Shown one piece after another: positions 9,223 through 18,587 of a stretch of 64,000 nucleotides of DNA. Under the pieces are notes generated by a model that saw only the letters and a list, made by a program, of their open reading frames with translations, was not told the DNA's origin and did not search any database. The position numbers and the translations under genes were made by a program. The stretch's first letter is position 1; each line of letters starts with the position of its first letter. The DNA lies in the NCBI GenBank assembly GCA_002163135.1, contig MAAN01000006.1, forward strand, positions 62,001 through 126,000, written 5' to 3'. Source of the DNA: Alphaproteobacteria bacterium 46_93_T64. Its GTDB lineage: Bacteria; Pseudomonadota; Alphaproteobacteria; Sneathiellales; Sneathiellaceae.

Positions 9223-10122
9223 ATGATTACAGTGTTCGGCTCCATTAACATTGATCAAGTTTATCATATGAACGCACACCCTGCGCCGGGTGAGACGACG
9301 CTTGGTAATGGATACGCGCAAGTTCCTGGCGGGAAAGGTGCTAATCAAGCAGTGGCAGCGCGTAGGGCGGGCGCAGAGGTGAAAATGGTGGGGTGTGTGG
9401 GGGCTGATACAAATGCGGACCCCGCGTTAGCGCTTATGCGAGCTGATAAAATAGAAACCAGCGATATTACTAAGTCGGAATTGCCAACGGGCTGTGCGTC
9501 AATCTGGGTCGATGGAAATGGTGAAAACAGCATTGTTGTCTACTCCGGTGCGAACACGAGCGTGAGTGCAGATCAAGTTTCCGACAAACAACTCGGGCAA
9601 AGTGATTATCTTCTCCTTCAAATGGAAGTGCCAGCTGAAGAGAATTGGAAGCTGTTGGCCCGTGCCAAAGACGTAAAATGCAAAACCGTTTTAAATTTGG
9701 CTCCCATTGGGGATATTCCAGAAAGTGCCTTACGCAATCTGGATTATCTGATTGTGAACGAGCTGGAAGCGGCGGCCTTGGCCGACCAGCATCAGCTGGA
9801 TCAAACAGATGAAATAGAGTTGGCCAGCATACTTGCCAAAAAATTTGACCTATGTTGCGTCCTGACATTAGGGGGGCGAGGTGTTGTTGCAGTGGACGGC
9901 GCTAATATCATTAAACTTCCAGCGCTTGATGTGTCGGTGGTTGATACAACAGCAGCAGGGGACAGCTTTATTGGTGGTTTCGCAGCTGCCTTGTCTGAAG
10001 GCAAATCACTAGAGAAGTCTTTGCAATTTGCAACAGTGGTCGCGGGGCTGGCATGTACAAAGTTAGGGGCGCAAAGCAGCATCCCCTACCGTGATGAGGT
10101 TGTCGCTGGTTTCGTCACTTGA
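9223..10122 (+). CDS. rbsK: Ribokinase (PfkB family)
   Basis: Sugar kinase of 299 aa, expected to make ribose 5-phosphate from ribose and ATP. It has the N-terminal FGSINIDQVYHM strand, the substrate motif VPGGKGANQAVAARRAGA (residues 35-52), the NE..AAALA nucleotide-side motif near 180, and the catalytic signature DTTAAGDSFIGGF with D247 as base. No ribose transporter or RbsD is nearby. The next gene is a FadR-type regulator 168 bp downstream, which may control it. Another PfkB substrate is possible, but the motif set is ribokinase-like. Confidence 0.82.
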   Translation: MITVFGSINIDQVYHMNAHPAPGETTLGNGYAQVPGGKGANQAVAARRAGAEVKMVGCVGADTNADPALALMRADKIETSDITKSELPTGCASIWVDGNGENSIVVYSGANTSVSADQVSDKQLGQSDYLLLQMEVPAEENWKLLARAKDVKCKTVLNLAPIGDIPESALRNLDYLIVNELEAAALADQHQLDQTDEIELASILAKKFDLCCVLTLGGRGVVAVDGANIIKLPALDVSVVDTTAAGDSFIGGFAAALSEGKSLEKSLQFATVVAGLACTKLGAQSSIPYRDEVVAGFVT

Positions 10123-10289
10123 TGTCTTCACCTATCATTTATGTCTGGACATGGAGCATTTCTATTGTACGGCACCTCCATTGATTGAATTGAACTTAAA
10201 CTATAATTATAAATATTGATTTATAGATGGTTAAAGTATTATAAATTAGGAATGTAATGGGGTTCAGATATTAATTCAGGGGGGGGCTG

Positions 10290-11045
10290 ATGCTGAACAT
10301 GGTCGAGAGAGGATATCCTAGATCGGGTATCCACGGACGAGTTGTTCATGAACTGGGGCGAGAAATCGTATCTGGGGTATTGAAGCAAGGCGAGAAATTG
10401 CCGAACGAGGCGGAATTTATCAACAGGTTTAATGGAAGTCGGACGGCTATTCGCGAAGCGTTCCGTGTTCTTTCCGCAAAAGGACTACTTGAAGCAAGGC
10501 AGCGGGCAGGAACAAGGGTTCGCGTGCGAGCGTATTGGAACTTGTGGGACCCTGACATCCTTTCTTGGCATTCGGTTTCAAATTTGGATGAGCAAGTCGT
10601 ACGTCAATTGTTTGAACTACGGGCAATGGTAGAGCCGGAGGCAGCTCGATTACTCGCTGAAAATCCCAGTAAAGGCGTGGGAGTTTCGGTTCTAGAAAAG
10701 CACTGTCATGAAATGGAGCAGGCTTGGAATGAGGGATGTGCTTCGAAAGTCAAAGAGGCTCAAATTTCGTTTCATTTGAGCCTAATTGATAATTGCGAAA
10801 ACGAATTTTTGGTTCGTACCCGGGAAGCCGTACAATTAATATTAAGGCATTGCCAAGAGATGAGGCCGGTTCAGTCCATTGACGCCCTTGGTACGACGCG
10901 CTGGTACAGTCTAATCACAGAAAAAATTTCTAAAGGCGACGCTTCGGCTGCAACTAATGCAATTAGGTCTCTCGTCATAAGTGATCGAGAACGCATGACA
11001 CAAGCAGGCAAAAAAAGACTAATGCAAAAAAATGCTGTTGCCTAA
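10290..11045 (+). CDS. GntR/FadR-family transcriptional regulator
   Basis: DNA-binding regulator of 251 aa. A winged helix-turn-helix occupies residues ~15-80 (KLPNEAEFINRFNGSRTAIREAFRVLSAKGLLEARQRAGTRV by position), followed by an FCD ligand domain with metal-binding His candidates in the HCHEMEQAW and FHLSLID stretches. The link motif YWNLWDPDILSW resembles DgoR-like sugar-acid regulators. The start ATG follows GGGGGGCTG. It is isolated by AT-rich DNA on its left (10123-10289, no gene) and abuts the convergent carbonic anhydrase gene. Its ligand and targets are not visible; the ribokinase gene is the nearest candidate. Confidence 0.85.
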   Translation: MLNMVERGYPRSGIHGRVVHELGREIVSGVLKQGEKLPNEAEFINRFNGSRTAIREAFRVLSAKGLLEARQRAGTRVRVRAYWNLWDPDILSWHSVSNLDEQVVRQLFELRAMVEPEAARLLAENPSKGVGVSVLEKHCHEMEQAWNEGCASKVKEAQISFHLSLIDNCENEFLVRTREAVQLILRHCQEMRPVQSIDALGTTRWYSLITEKISKGDASAATNAIRSLVISDRERMTQAGKKRLMQKNAVA

Positions 11046-11051
11046 TTTACA

Positions 11052-11690
11052 TTATTTGCTGTTGATCCGGTAGGCTTCGTGTATTTGTTGTGCATTGTTG
11101 ATGTCGACTTTTAAATCGCGAAGCAAGCCGTCTTTTAGGTCATATACCCACCCGTGCACTGTAAGCTCTTTGCCATTCCGCCACGCTCTTTGTGCGATTG
11201 TTGTTCTAGCAACATTACGAACTTGTTCTACAACATTTAATTCACAAAGGCGGTCTACCTGCAGCTGTTCGGTCTTTAGGTCCATGATTTCTTTGTAGTT
11301 TTCTTTGAGGACGTCCTTGATGTTTGCAAGCCAATTGTCAATTTGGCCATGATCTTTGTCATCAAGGGCGGCACGAATACCGCCGCAGTTGTAATGACCT
11401 GTGATAATAATGTGTTCGACCTCGAGTACCTCAACAGCATATTGAATCACCGCAAGGCAGTTGGCATCGCTATGCGGGACAATATTCGCAACATTTCGAT
11501 GAACAAACAACTCACCGGGGTCCATGCCTACGATCTCATTTGCAGGGACACGACTATCAGAGCATCCAATCCAAAGGTAATTGGGTGTTTGAATATCATT
11601 GAGTTTACTAAAAAATTTATCGTCTGTAGCGAGCTTACTACTTGCCCACTCGATATTCCTTTTAAAAAGCTCTTCTGGACTCGGCTTCAT
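11052..11690 (-). CDS. can: Beta-class carbonic anhydrase
   Basis: Zinc enzyme of 212 aa interconverting CO2 and bicarbonate in the cytoplasm. Zinc-site residues C43 and D45 (IGCSDSR), H99 and C102 (GHYNCGG) are all present and sit one residue from the positions I recall for E. coli Can. The conserved GELFVHRNVAN block is intact. It ends 6 bp from the convergent regulator gene and is divergent from paaA. No link to the phenylacetate genes is evident beyond the shared promoter region. Confidence 0.94.
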   Translation of the reverse strand: MKPSPEELFKRNIEWASSKLATDDKFFSKLNDIQTPNYLWIGCSDSRVPANEIVGMDPGELFVHRNVANIVPHSDANCLAVIQYAVEVLEVEHIIITGHYNCGGIRAALDDKDHGQIDNWLANIKDVLKENYKEIMDLKTEQLQVDRLCELNVVEQVRNVARTTIAQRAWRNGKELTVHGWVYDLKDGLLRDLKVDINNAQQIHEAYRINSK

Positions 11691-11811
11691 TGGTCATCCT
11701 CACTCGCAGAAACATAAATGTTGTTTCTATCTGCATCACGTATTTACTGCGAGTATAAAAAATTTCAAGAGTGTCGAATATCTAAAAATGAGAATTTTTG
11801 AAAAAATTTGT

Positions 11812-11854
11812 TATGATACAAAAAAAGTTGCAATTTTTATAAATGTGTATCATA
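11812..11854. promoter_or_regulatory. Candidate operator upstream of paaA
   Basis: Perfect inverted half-sites TATGATACA (11812-11820) and TGTATCATA (11846-11854) are separated by 25 bp and end 28 bp before the paaA start. Widely spaced inverted half-sites resemble operators of PaaX- or TetR-type phenylacetate regulators. No such regulator gene is in the window, so the assignment is by position only. Confidence 0.45.
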
Positions 11855-11882
11855 TTTATTCCAAATCAAGGCTAGATGGAGA

Positions 11883-12854
11883 ATGGGCGTGACTGTTATC
11901 GATAATACTAATGATCAGCTTGAGCAGGCATTTCAAAGTAAGGTTGATGCTGAATTAAAAATTGAGCCTAAAGACTGGATGCCCGACGGTTACAGGAAGA
12001 CATTGGTGCGTCAGATGTCGCAACATGCACATTCTGAAGTGGTTGGCATGTTACCGGAAGGAAACTGGTTGACCCGCGCTCCATCCTTGAAAAGAAAAGC
12101 TATTTTGATGGCGAAAATTCAAGACGAAGGCGGTCACGGGTTATATCTATACAGCGCCGCGGAGACACTCGGTGTGTCTCGCGATGAGATGTATGAGCAG
12201 CTTCACACGGGCAAAGCAAAATATTCTTCGATTTTTAATTATCCGACCCTTAACTGGGCAGATATTGGCGCAATCGGTTGGCTTGTTGATGGCGCTGCTA
12301 TCACTAATCAGATTGCTTTATGCCGCTGTTCTTATGGTCCTTACGCTCGTGCAATGGTTAAAGTCTGTAAAGAGGAAAGTTTCCATCAACGCCAGGGTTA
12401 TGAGATCATGATCAATATGGCTAATGGTACAAAAGAGCAAAAAGAAATGGCGCAAGATGCCATTAACCGTTGGTGGTGGCCTTCCTTGATGATGTTTGGC
12501 CCTCATGACAAAAATAGTGACCATTCTAGCCAATCAATGAAGTGGAAAATAAAACGAACTTCCAACGATGAGCTTCGTCAGCGGTTTGTAGATGCGACTG
12601 TTCCTCAAGCTAAATTCTTGGGGCTCGAAGTACCCGATGACAAGCTGGCGTGGAATGAAGAAAAGCAAAGCTACGATTGGGGCGAAATCGATTGGGATGA
12701 ATTTAGAAACGTTGTTGCAGGTAACGGACTTTGCAATCGAGAGCGTTTGCAAACACGCCGTGATGCGCATGAAGGCGGAAAGTGGGTGAGGGATGCCGCG
12801 CTCGCTTATGCAGAAAAACAGAAAAAACGTGCCGCTGAAAAACACGCAGCGTAG
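11883..12854 (+). CDS. paaA: Phenylacetyl-CoA epoxidase subunit PaaA
   Basis: Catalytic alpha subunit of the PaaABCE multicomponent oxygenase, 323 aa, which epoxidises the ring of phenylacetyl-CoA. It is a ferritin-like di-iron protein: [13 protein letters not shown] and [13 protein letters not shown] carry the E/H metal-ligand pairs. The start codon is preceded by GGAG. It heads a compact five-gene operon paaABCDE. Length and motifs match the family closely, with a somewhat extended N terminus. Confidence 0.96.
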   Translation: MGVTVIDNTNDQLEQAFQSKVDAELKIEPKDWMPDGYRKTLVRQMSQHAHSEVVGMLPEGNWLTRAPSLKRKAILMAKIQDEGGHGLYLYSAAETLGVSRDEMYEQLHTGKAKYSSIFNYPTLNWADIGAIGWLVDGAAITNQIALCRCSYGPYARAMVKVCKEESFHQRQGYEIMINMANGTKEQKEMAQDAINRWWWPSLMMFGPHDKNSDHSSQSMKWKIKRTSNDELRQRFVDATVPQAKFLGLEVPDDKLAWNEEKQSYDWGEIDWDEFRNVVAGNGLCNRERLQTRRDAHEGGKWVRDAALAYAEKQKKRAAEKHAA

Positions 12855-12869
12855 AACGAGGAATTGATT

Positions 12870-13169
12870 ATGTCTGAGAATAAAACTGCAGAAGAACTTC
12901 CACTTTATGAAGTTTTCATACGAAGTAAAAACGGCTTACACCACAAACATGCAGGGAGTTTGCATGCTGCTGATGCAGAAATGGCCCTTACAAATGCGCG
13001 GGATGTTTATACACGCCGCAGTGAAGGTGTCAGTATTTGGGTCGTTAAAGCAACGGATGTGATTGCCTCTAACCCGGAAGATAAAGGGAGCTTCTATGAG
13101 CCGAATGATGACAAGCTCTATCGTCACCCAACTTTCTATAATATTCCGGATGAAGTCGGACATATGTAA
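12870..13169 (+). CDS. paaB: Phenylacetyl-CoA epoxidase subunit PaaB
   Basis: Small structural subunit, about 99 aa, that bridges PaaAC heterodimers in the epoxidase. YEVFIRSKNGLHHKHAGSLHA and NARDVYTRRSEGVSIWVVKA are family hallmarks. The ATG at 12870 is chosen because GAGGA lies 7 nt upstream; an in-frame TTG at 12864 would put that site too close. It follows paaA by 15 bp. Confidence 0.95.
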   Translation: MSENKTAEELPLYEVFIRSKNGLHHKHAGSLHAADAEMALTNARDVYTRRSEGVSIWVVKATDVIASNPEDKGSFYEPNDDKLYRHPTFYNIPDEVGHM

Positions 13170-13192
13170 GCGCTGAAAGTGAGAATGAATTT

Positions 13193-13951
13193 ATGACTGA
13201 AAATGAAATGCACTTTGAGTATTTGCTGAGACTAGGTGATAACTGCGCGATTTTGGGGCAACGGCTTGCAGAATGGTGTGGAAAAGCACCAGTGCTTGAA
13301 GAAGAGCTGGCCCTAATGAACGTGGGACTTGATTTGATCGGTCAGGCGCGTCTATTGCTTGATCACGCTGGTAAAGTGGAAGGCGCGGGTCGTGATGAAG
13401 ATAAACTCGCGTTTTTTAGGGACACGCAAGAATGGCGTAATTTACTCCTAATTGAACAGCCAAATGGCGATTTTGCTAAAACTATGGCGCGCCAGATGTT
13501 CTTTGACTGCTTTCAGTATTTGCAATTTGAAGCCCTGTTGGACTCTTCAGACAAAACACTTTCAGAAATAGCTGCAAAATCGCTTAAAGAAATTACCTAT
13601 CACCGCCGTCACAGTACCAACTGGGTCATCCGGCTGGGCGACGGTACGGAAGAAAGTCACGAAAAAATGCAGGCGGCTATTGATGAACTTTGGGGCTTTG
13701 TGCCTGAAATGTTCGATATGGATGAAGTAGAAGATGCAATGGTGGCTGCCGGTATAGGTGCTGACGTAAATGCATTGCGTCCCCGTTGGGACGAAATGAT
13801 CAATTCAATTCTTGAAGAAGCTACATTGAAACGTCCTGAAGATACATGGTCAGTTCGGGGTAGTCGTGTTGGAAAACACTCTGAACATTTGGGCTTTTTA
13901 CTTGCAGAAATGCAATTCCTTCCGCGTGCCTATCCGGATGCAAAGTGGTAA
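13193..13951 (+). CDS. paaC: Phenylacetyl-CoA epoxidase subunit PaaC
   Basis: Structural beta-like subunit of 252 aa, a ferritin-fold partner of PaaA without a full metal site. Recognised by RLGDNCAILGQRLAEWCGKAP, NVGLDLIGQARLLLDHAG and FLLAEMQFLPRAYP at the C terminus. Its stop codon overlaps the GTG start proposed for paaD by 7 bp. Confidence 0.95.
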   Translation: MTENEMHFEYLLRLGDNCAILGQRLAEWCGKAPVLEEELALMNVGLDLIGQARLLLDHAGKVEGAGRDEDKLAFFRDTQEWRNLLLIEQPNGDFAKTMARQMFFDCFQYLQFEALLDSSDKTLSEIAAKSLKEITYHRRHSTNWVIRLGDGTEESHEKMQAAIDELWGFVPEMFDMDEVEDAMVAAGIGADVNALRPRWDEMINSILEEATLKRPEDTWSVRGSRVGKHSEHLGFLLAEMQFLPRAYPDAKW

Positions 13952-14457
13952 GCGATCCAATGCAAGTTCTCGAACCCGTTTATGACGAGGAAAACGTCAA
14001 AAAGATTTTGGAGATGGTCAAGGATCCTGAGATCCCGGTTTTGGCCATTGAAGACATGGGTATTGTCCGGGACATCGAATTTGAAGAGGGTGGCGTGCAA
14101 GTCTCAATAATGCCGACCTATTCCGGCTGCCCTGCAATGGATGTAATTGCCGAGGATGTTCGTTCTGCTCTCCTCTTGCACGGATACAAAAAAATCGAAG
14201 TAAAGACAGTTTTGTCGCCAGCATGGTCAAGTGACTTCATTACTGACAAGGGGAAAAAATGCCTGCAGGAGTATGGGATTGCGCCTCCAGTATCTGCGGG
14301 AAGCAAAGGGGCGATGCTGGGTATTGATCCTGTCGGATGCCCGCAATGTAAATCAACAAATACCAGAGTTGTGAGTGAGTTTGGCTCCACTGCTTGTAAG
14401 GCTTTATACAAGTGTGACGACTGCCTAGAACCTTTCGACTATTTCAAATGTGTTTAG
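13945..14457 (+). CDS. paaD: PaaD, iron-sulfur/MIP18-type assembly factor of the epoxidase
   Basis: Protein of up to 170 aa needed for epoxidase maturation in characterised systems. It has an N-terminal MIP18/DUF59-like domain (VKDPEIPVLAIEDMGIVRD, TYSGCPAMDVIAED) and a C-terminal zinc-ribbon-like tail with CPQC, CKALYKC and CDDC cysteines. The start may be the GTG at 13945 (overlapping paaC) or the ATG at 13960; GGTAAG stands before the latter. Either gives the complete domain. Confidence 0.93.
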   Translation: MVSDPMQVLEPVYDEENVKKILEMVKDPEIPVLAIEDMGIVRDIEFEEGGVQVSIMPTYSGCPAMDVIAEDVRSALLLHGYKKIEVKTVLSPAWSSDFITDKGKKCLQEYGIAPPVSAGSKGAMLGIDPVGCPQCKSTNTRVVSEFGSTACKALYKCDDCLEPFDYFKCV

Positions 14458-14467
14458 GATGCCATAG

Positions 14468-15547
14468 ATGACTATTTTTCATTCTCTGAAGATTGCAGAT
14501 GTAATACGTGAAACTGAAGACGCTATTTCAGTTGAATTTGAAGTGCCTGAAGATCTGGCGTCAGACTATTCCTTTACGCAAGGTCAGCATTTAACATTGA
14601 AGACTGATGTTGATGGAGAAGAGCTTAGAAGATCTTATTCGATCTGCAGCGCAGTTGGTGATGCTAATCTACGTGTAGCAATCAAGCAAATTAATGGCGG
14701 GAAATTTTCGACTTTTGCTAACGAGAATCTGAAGTCGGGTGCCTCCCTCGACGTGATGGTTCCTCAAGGTCGTTTCTTCACACCGTTATCACCAGATAAC
14801 CATAAGAGTTATCTGATGGTAGCTGCAGGAAGTGGTATTACTCCTATCTTCTCAATCATCAAAACCATACTGCAAACAGAGCACCAAAGTAGTGTGACGT
14901 TGGTGTATGGAAATCGCACGACCTCCAGTGTTTTGTTTCTAGAACAGCTTGAAGATTTAAAGAATATTTATGGCGAGCGGTTGAACTTGCTTCACATCCT
15001 TAGCCGTGAGCAACAGGACAGCGAAATTTTCAATGGCCGCATAGATACTCAAAAATGTACAGACTTGTTTGATGGGCCTTTGGCAACCGACCGCTTTGAT
15101 GATGCCTTTCTTTGCGGGCCTGAGCAAATGATCATGGATGTGCAAGACTTCTTGCAGAGTAAGGGGCTTGCCAAAGATCATATTCATTTCGAGTTGTTCA
15201 TTACGGATGCTTCTATTGCTGCTTCTAAACACACACATAAAGAAGACGATATGAAACCATCCGGTCCTAAGCACAAAGTAAGTGTGATCATTGATGGCCG
15301 TAAAAGTGAAGTTACTATTCCTGAGAAAGGCGTCTCCATTCTTGATGCTGCTTTGGCGACGGATATTGATTTGCCCTTCGCATGTAAGGGCGGAGTATGC
15401 TGTACGTGCCGTGCGAAGGTTATTCAAGGTAAAGTCCGAATGGATCTGAATTACGCACTTGAAGATGATGAAGTGGAACAGGGATACGTTCTAACCTGCC
15501 AATCGCATCCGCTTACCGATGATGTAATCGTAGATTACGATGTTTAG
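14468..15547 (+). CDS. paaE: Phenylacetyl-CoA epoxidase reductase PaaE
   Basis: Reductase of 359 aa feeding electrons from NADPH to PaaABC. It has an N-terminal FAD-binding domain (RRSYSICSAV), an NAD(P)-binding domain (MVAAGSGITPIFSIIKT, VTLVYGNRT), and a C-terminal plant-type 2Fe-2S ferredoxin domain with CKGGVCCTC and a distal C in TCQSHP. It ends the operon. No paaG, paaZ, paaF, paaH, paaJ or paaK follow, so the later steps of the pathway must be encoded elsewhere. Confidence 0.95.
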   Translation: MTIFHSLKIADVIRETEDAISVEFEVPEDLASDYSFTQGQHLTLKTDVDGEELRRSYSICSAVGDANLRVAIKQINGGKFSTFANENLKSGASLDVMVPQGRFFTPLSPDNHKSYLMVAAGSGITPIFSIIKTILQTEHQSSVTLVYGNRTTSSVLFLEQLEDLKNIYGERLNLLHILSREQQDSEIFNGRIDTQKCTDLFDGPLATDRFDDAFLCGPEQMIMDVQDFLQSKGLAKDHIHFELFITDASIAASKHTHKEDDMKPSGPKHKVSVIIDGRKSEVTIPEKGVSILDAALATDIDLPFACKGGVCCTCRAKVIQGKVRMDLNYALEDDEVEQGYVLTCQSHPLTDDVIVDYDV

Positions 15548-15642
15548 GTAAAAATTTAGGATATATTTATATTCATCAGGCAAAAAGATAATATGATAAA
15601 ACAACCCGGCGATGTGGCGGGGTTGATTGAGGGGGATCTCCA

Positions 15643-17313
15643 TTGTCTGGTGAAAATAGAAATACAGCCATCTACTATGAACTAGATGGCTATACGACAA
15701 CACAGAAAAGACTGCTCGGTCGGCAAGTTGCCGGTGAAAGCTTTTTGCGGGGGTTCGTAAAAAATGCAGACATAGATAGCCTGCATTGTTTCACTGATTA
15801 CCCTGACAAATTTAAAGCATTTAATGAACAAGTAGCAGATTACCGCGAGACCCCGCTTAAGACATCGTGGATAAGCCCGCTTTCATTACAAAAAATGGAT
15901 GAACCGGGATGCTTGTTCTATTCGGGGCCAGGTATTGAGCATCTTGCGTGGCAACGGAGGCAGACCCGCCGAACTGCCTATAGTTTATGTGGAATGACCC
16001 ATACTACGTGCTCTCAAGAGGCCATGCAGGCCTTTGGAGGATTGATCACAGGTCCTGTCGAAGAGTGGGATGCCGTGATTTGTACCTCTACATCAGTTAA
16101 AAAGACCATGGAATATGCCTTGGATAACTGGGCTGAGTATCTCGGATCAAGAACCGGATCAAAAGTTAAGAGGCGCGTCCAATTACCGTTGCTTCCGTTG
16201 GGTATCAATTGTGACGAATTCGAACGCCCAAAAAATGCTGATGCTTTTGTTAAATCCTTTAAAGAAGAGCACAAAATTGGCAAGGATGACGTTGTCATTC
16301 TTTATGTAGGACGGCTTGCTTCGCATGCAAAGGCTCATCCGCTCCCAATGTATCAAGCCTTAGAAAAAGCGGCTCAAAAAACAAAGAGAAAAATTCATCT
16401 CGTACAATCGGGCTGGTTTGCAACGGATACTATTGAAAAGCAATTTGTAGAGGGTGCACGCAAATTTTGCCCGTCAGTAAATGCAATTTTCATTGATGGC
16501 CGTGTTCCTGCTACACGTAAGCATATTTGGCATGTTGGTGATATCTTCACGACGCTTGCAGATAATATCCAAGAGACATTTGGTATTACACCGATTGAAG
16601 CAATGGCAGCTGGAATGCCTGTTGTTGCAACCGACTGGGATGGGTACCGCGAAACTGTTCGAGACGGCATCGATGGGCTTCTTGTACGGACAACTATGCC
16701 GGCGCCGGGAAGTGGTCGCCCATTAGCGTACCGGTATCAGGTAGGATACGATCACTATGATCGGTATATTGGTCAGGTGAGTCTATTTACCAACGTGGAT
16801 ACAGATCACTGTGCCGCAGCCTATCTGAAATTGATTGAAGACCCTGAGTTACGTAAGAAGATGGGCGCCGAAGGTAAGAAACGCGCGAATGAAGTATATG
16901 ATTGGGCTGTACTGATCCCGCAGTATCAGGATTTGTGGGCGGACCTTGCTGATCGCAGAGCTGCAGGTAAGGATGAAATTATTAAAATCCCTGTGCCGCT
17001 TATTGATGATCCATTTGCATCCTATGCCCATTATCCGACGCAGCTTATGGTACCTAAGACCACGTTAAGTCTGGCCGAAGGCGATCGTAAGAAAGTAAAC
17101 CACTATCTGTCAGACTCGCTGGGGAACGGCGCTTCGCATTTGATGCCATCAGAAGAAGTGTTGGAGGCTATTTTAGATTTTATTGCGGATAAAAAGGTCT
17201 GCAGTATTGCCGAAATTGCAGAGGTGCATAATTTGCGGCCTGATCGAATGGTCCTCTTTGCTGGATGGCTTGCAAAGATGGATTTAATCAAAGTATTACC
17301 TGATCAAAATTAA
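15643..17313 (+). CDS. GT4-family glycosyltransferase with C-terminal extension
   Basis: Predicted retaining glycosyltransferase of 556 aa. The C-terminal Rossmann domain shows VVILYVGRLASHAKAHP and the donor-binding TFGITPIEAMAAGMPVVATDWDGYRETV with its E-x7-E-like motif. The start is a TTG at 15643 supported by GAGGGGG 7-12 nt upstream. Residues ~465-556 form an extra domain after the catalytic fold, with a helix pattern (VCSIAEIAEVHNLRPDRMVLFAGWLAKMDLI) that looks like a winged helix; this is unusual for the family. It is convergent with a second glycosyltransferase. Acceptor and product are unknown. Confidence 0.8.
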   Translation: MSGENRNTAIYYELDGYTTTQKRLLGRQVAGESFLRGFVKNADIDSLHCFTDYPDKFKAFNEQVADYRETPLKTSWISPLSLQKMDEPGCLFYSGPGIEHLAWQRRQTRRTAYSLCGMTHTTCSQEAMQAFGGLITGPVEEWDAVICTSTSVKKTMEYALDNWAEYLGSRTGSKVKRRVQLPLLPLGINCDEFERPKNADAFVKSFKEEHKIGKDDVVILYVGRLASHAKAHPLPMYQALEKAAQKTKRKIHLVQSGWFATDTIEKQFVEGARKFCPSVNAIFIDGRVPATRKHIWHVGDIFTTLADNIQETFGITPIEAMAAGMPVVATDWDGYRETVRDGIDGLLVRTTMPAPGSGRPLAYRYQVGYDHYDRYIGQVSLFTNVDTDHCAAAYLKLIEDPELRKKMGAEGKKRANEVYDWAVLIPQYQDLWADLADRRAAGKDEIIKIPVPLIDDPFASYAHYPTQLMVPKTTLSLAEGDRKKVNHYLSDSLGNGASHLMPSEEVLEAILDFIADKKVCSIAEIAEVHNLRPDRMVLFAGWLAKMDLIKVLPDQN

Positions 17314-17319
17314 AACCAA

Positions 17320-17354
17320 GTTAGGTGCTACTACTATCCGTAGTAGCACCTAAC
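17320..17354. terminator. Bidirectional hairpin between convergent glycosyltransferase genes
   Basis: A perfect 14-bp stem (GTTAGGTGCTACTA, 17320-17333; complement 17341-17354) with a 7-nt loop fills the 41-bp gap between the two stop codons. There is no long T-run, so termination may be by stem strength or with Rho. Symmetry means it works for both strands. Confidence 0.75.
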
Positions 17355-18587
17355 CTATGCGTTCTTTAATGTAATTGGGTCAGTCTTTCCAGCAAGTGTG
17401 ATGTCACGATCCTTGAAGCGAAGTTGCGCAAGACGGTTGACGTTATTTAAACCATCTAGGAGGCCGGGAATAATGACGTCTGACGGTTTGCTTTGCTGAC
17501 AAAGTTGTTTTAGCGCCGTACTCATGGTTTCTGCAGATCTAACATCATCATCAATAAGAACACTAATCAGACCCAGCTCGGCGGCTCTCGTTGCTCGAAT
17601 ATATTGCTCTAGGCGTGGGACGGTTCTTGGGATAATAAGGGTCCGTTTGTTCATTGAAAGAACTTCACAGAACGTATTATATCCGCCCATAGCAACAACT
17701 GCCGATGCCTTATCCATCAAGCTTTCCAGGTTATTGTTAAAAGTAACGGATTTAACTTGTGGAAGTTTGCTAATTCTTTCTCTGAAGCTGGCTCGAAGAT
17801 CTGCCGGCATGAACGGTCCAAGCACAAATAAGGCGTTCAGAGGTAGCTTAGTGTCTGACTCGTAAGCTCGCAGTACCCAGTCTGTTAGTAGATCTCCATC
17901 GCCGCCGCCGCCGACGGTTACAAGCATATACGGCTCGTCCATTTCCTCAAGGATAGTGGGGTCGTTGGAAGGCTGTACTTTTCGCGGCAGATAGCCAGTA
18001 TAGGTGACTTTACGGGTAACATCCGCAGGTAAATCTAACCCTTTCAACGGATTGTAAAGTTGTTCAACTCCGAAAATCCAAATGTCATCATAGTAATTTT
18101 GTAAGGCCGTCAGTACATTCTTACGCTTCCACTCAGGAACGAGAAGAGCAGGATCGTCTAGGACATCTCTTAAGCCTAAAATCAGCTGAGTGCCATTGGC
18201 CTTTAAAACCTTAAGTGTTTCTTCAACTTCACCTTTGAGCCCGAAAGGCTCTTTGTCGACAATGAAAATATCTGGGTCGAACGTTTCAGCAGTGTGGCGA
18301 ATAATGGATGCCCGCATAGCCAATGTTTGTTCGGTGTCGATGAGCAGGCTAAGAGAGGTGTATTCACCGTTGCGCAGTTTTATAATCCCCGGAATGCGAA
18401 CAAAATCCACGCGAGCCTTGAAATCAAAGCTGCCTATGATTGGCGAACCTGAGAGGATCAGAACTGATAAATTTTGATTTTGTTCAACCAAGGCATGAGC
18501 CAACGTGCGGCAACGTCGCAAATGACCAAGCCCAAACGAGTCATGACTGTAAATTAAAATGCGTCTTGCGCTACTATCTTGGGACAA
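17355..18587 (-). CDS. Predicted glycosyltransferase, COG4671-like (MurG-type fold)
   Basis: GT-B-fold protein of 410 aa. The N terminus IYSHDSFGLGHLRRCRTLAHAL and the later block VAMGGYNTFCEVLSMNKRTLIIPR are typical of COG4671 predicted glycosyltransferases related to MurG/GT28. The start is a TTG at 18587 with GAGGGG seven bases upstream, the same non-ATG pattern as its convergent neighbour. The pair probably acts on a shared envelope glycan or glycolipid, but nothing in the sequence identifies it. Confidence 0.78.
   Translation of the reverse strand: MSQDSSARRILIYSHDSFGLGHLRRCRTLAHALVEQNQNLSVLILSGSPIIGSFDFKARVDFVRIPGIIKLRNGEYTSLSLLIDTEQTLAMRASIIRHTAETFDPDIFIVDKEPFGLKGEVEETLKVLKANGTQLILGLRDVLDDPALLVPEWKRKNVLTALQNYYDDIWIFGVEQLYNPLKGLDLPADVTRKVTYTGYLPRKVQPSNDPTILEEMDEPYMLVTVGGGGDGDLLTDWVLRAYESDTKLPLNALFVLGPFMPADLRASFRERISKLPQVKSVTFNNNLESLMDKASAVVAMGGYNTFCEVLSMNKRTLIIPRTVPRLEQYIRATRAAELGLISVLIDDDVRSAETMSTALKQLCQQSKPSDVIIPGLLDGLNNVNRLAQLRFKDRDITLAGKTDPITLKNA

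Noticed and set aside
14018-14411. Antisense ORFs within paaD and many similar overlapping ORFs
   Set aside because: They lack family motifs and lie opposite or inside genes with clear functions; treated as shadows.
15602-15625. Hairpin CAACCCGGC/GCGGGGTTG upstream of the TTG-start glycosyltransferase
   Set aside because: One internal mismatch, no T-tract and no alternative pairing; not enough to call a terminator or attenuator.
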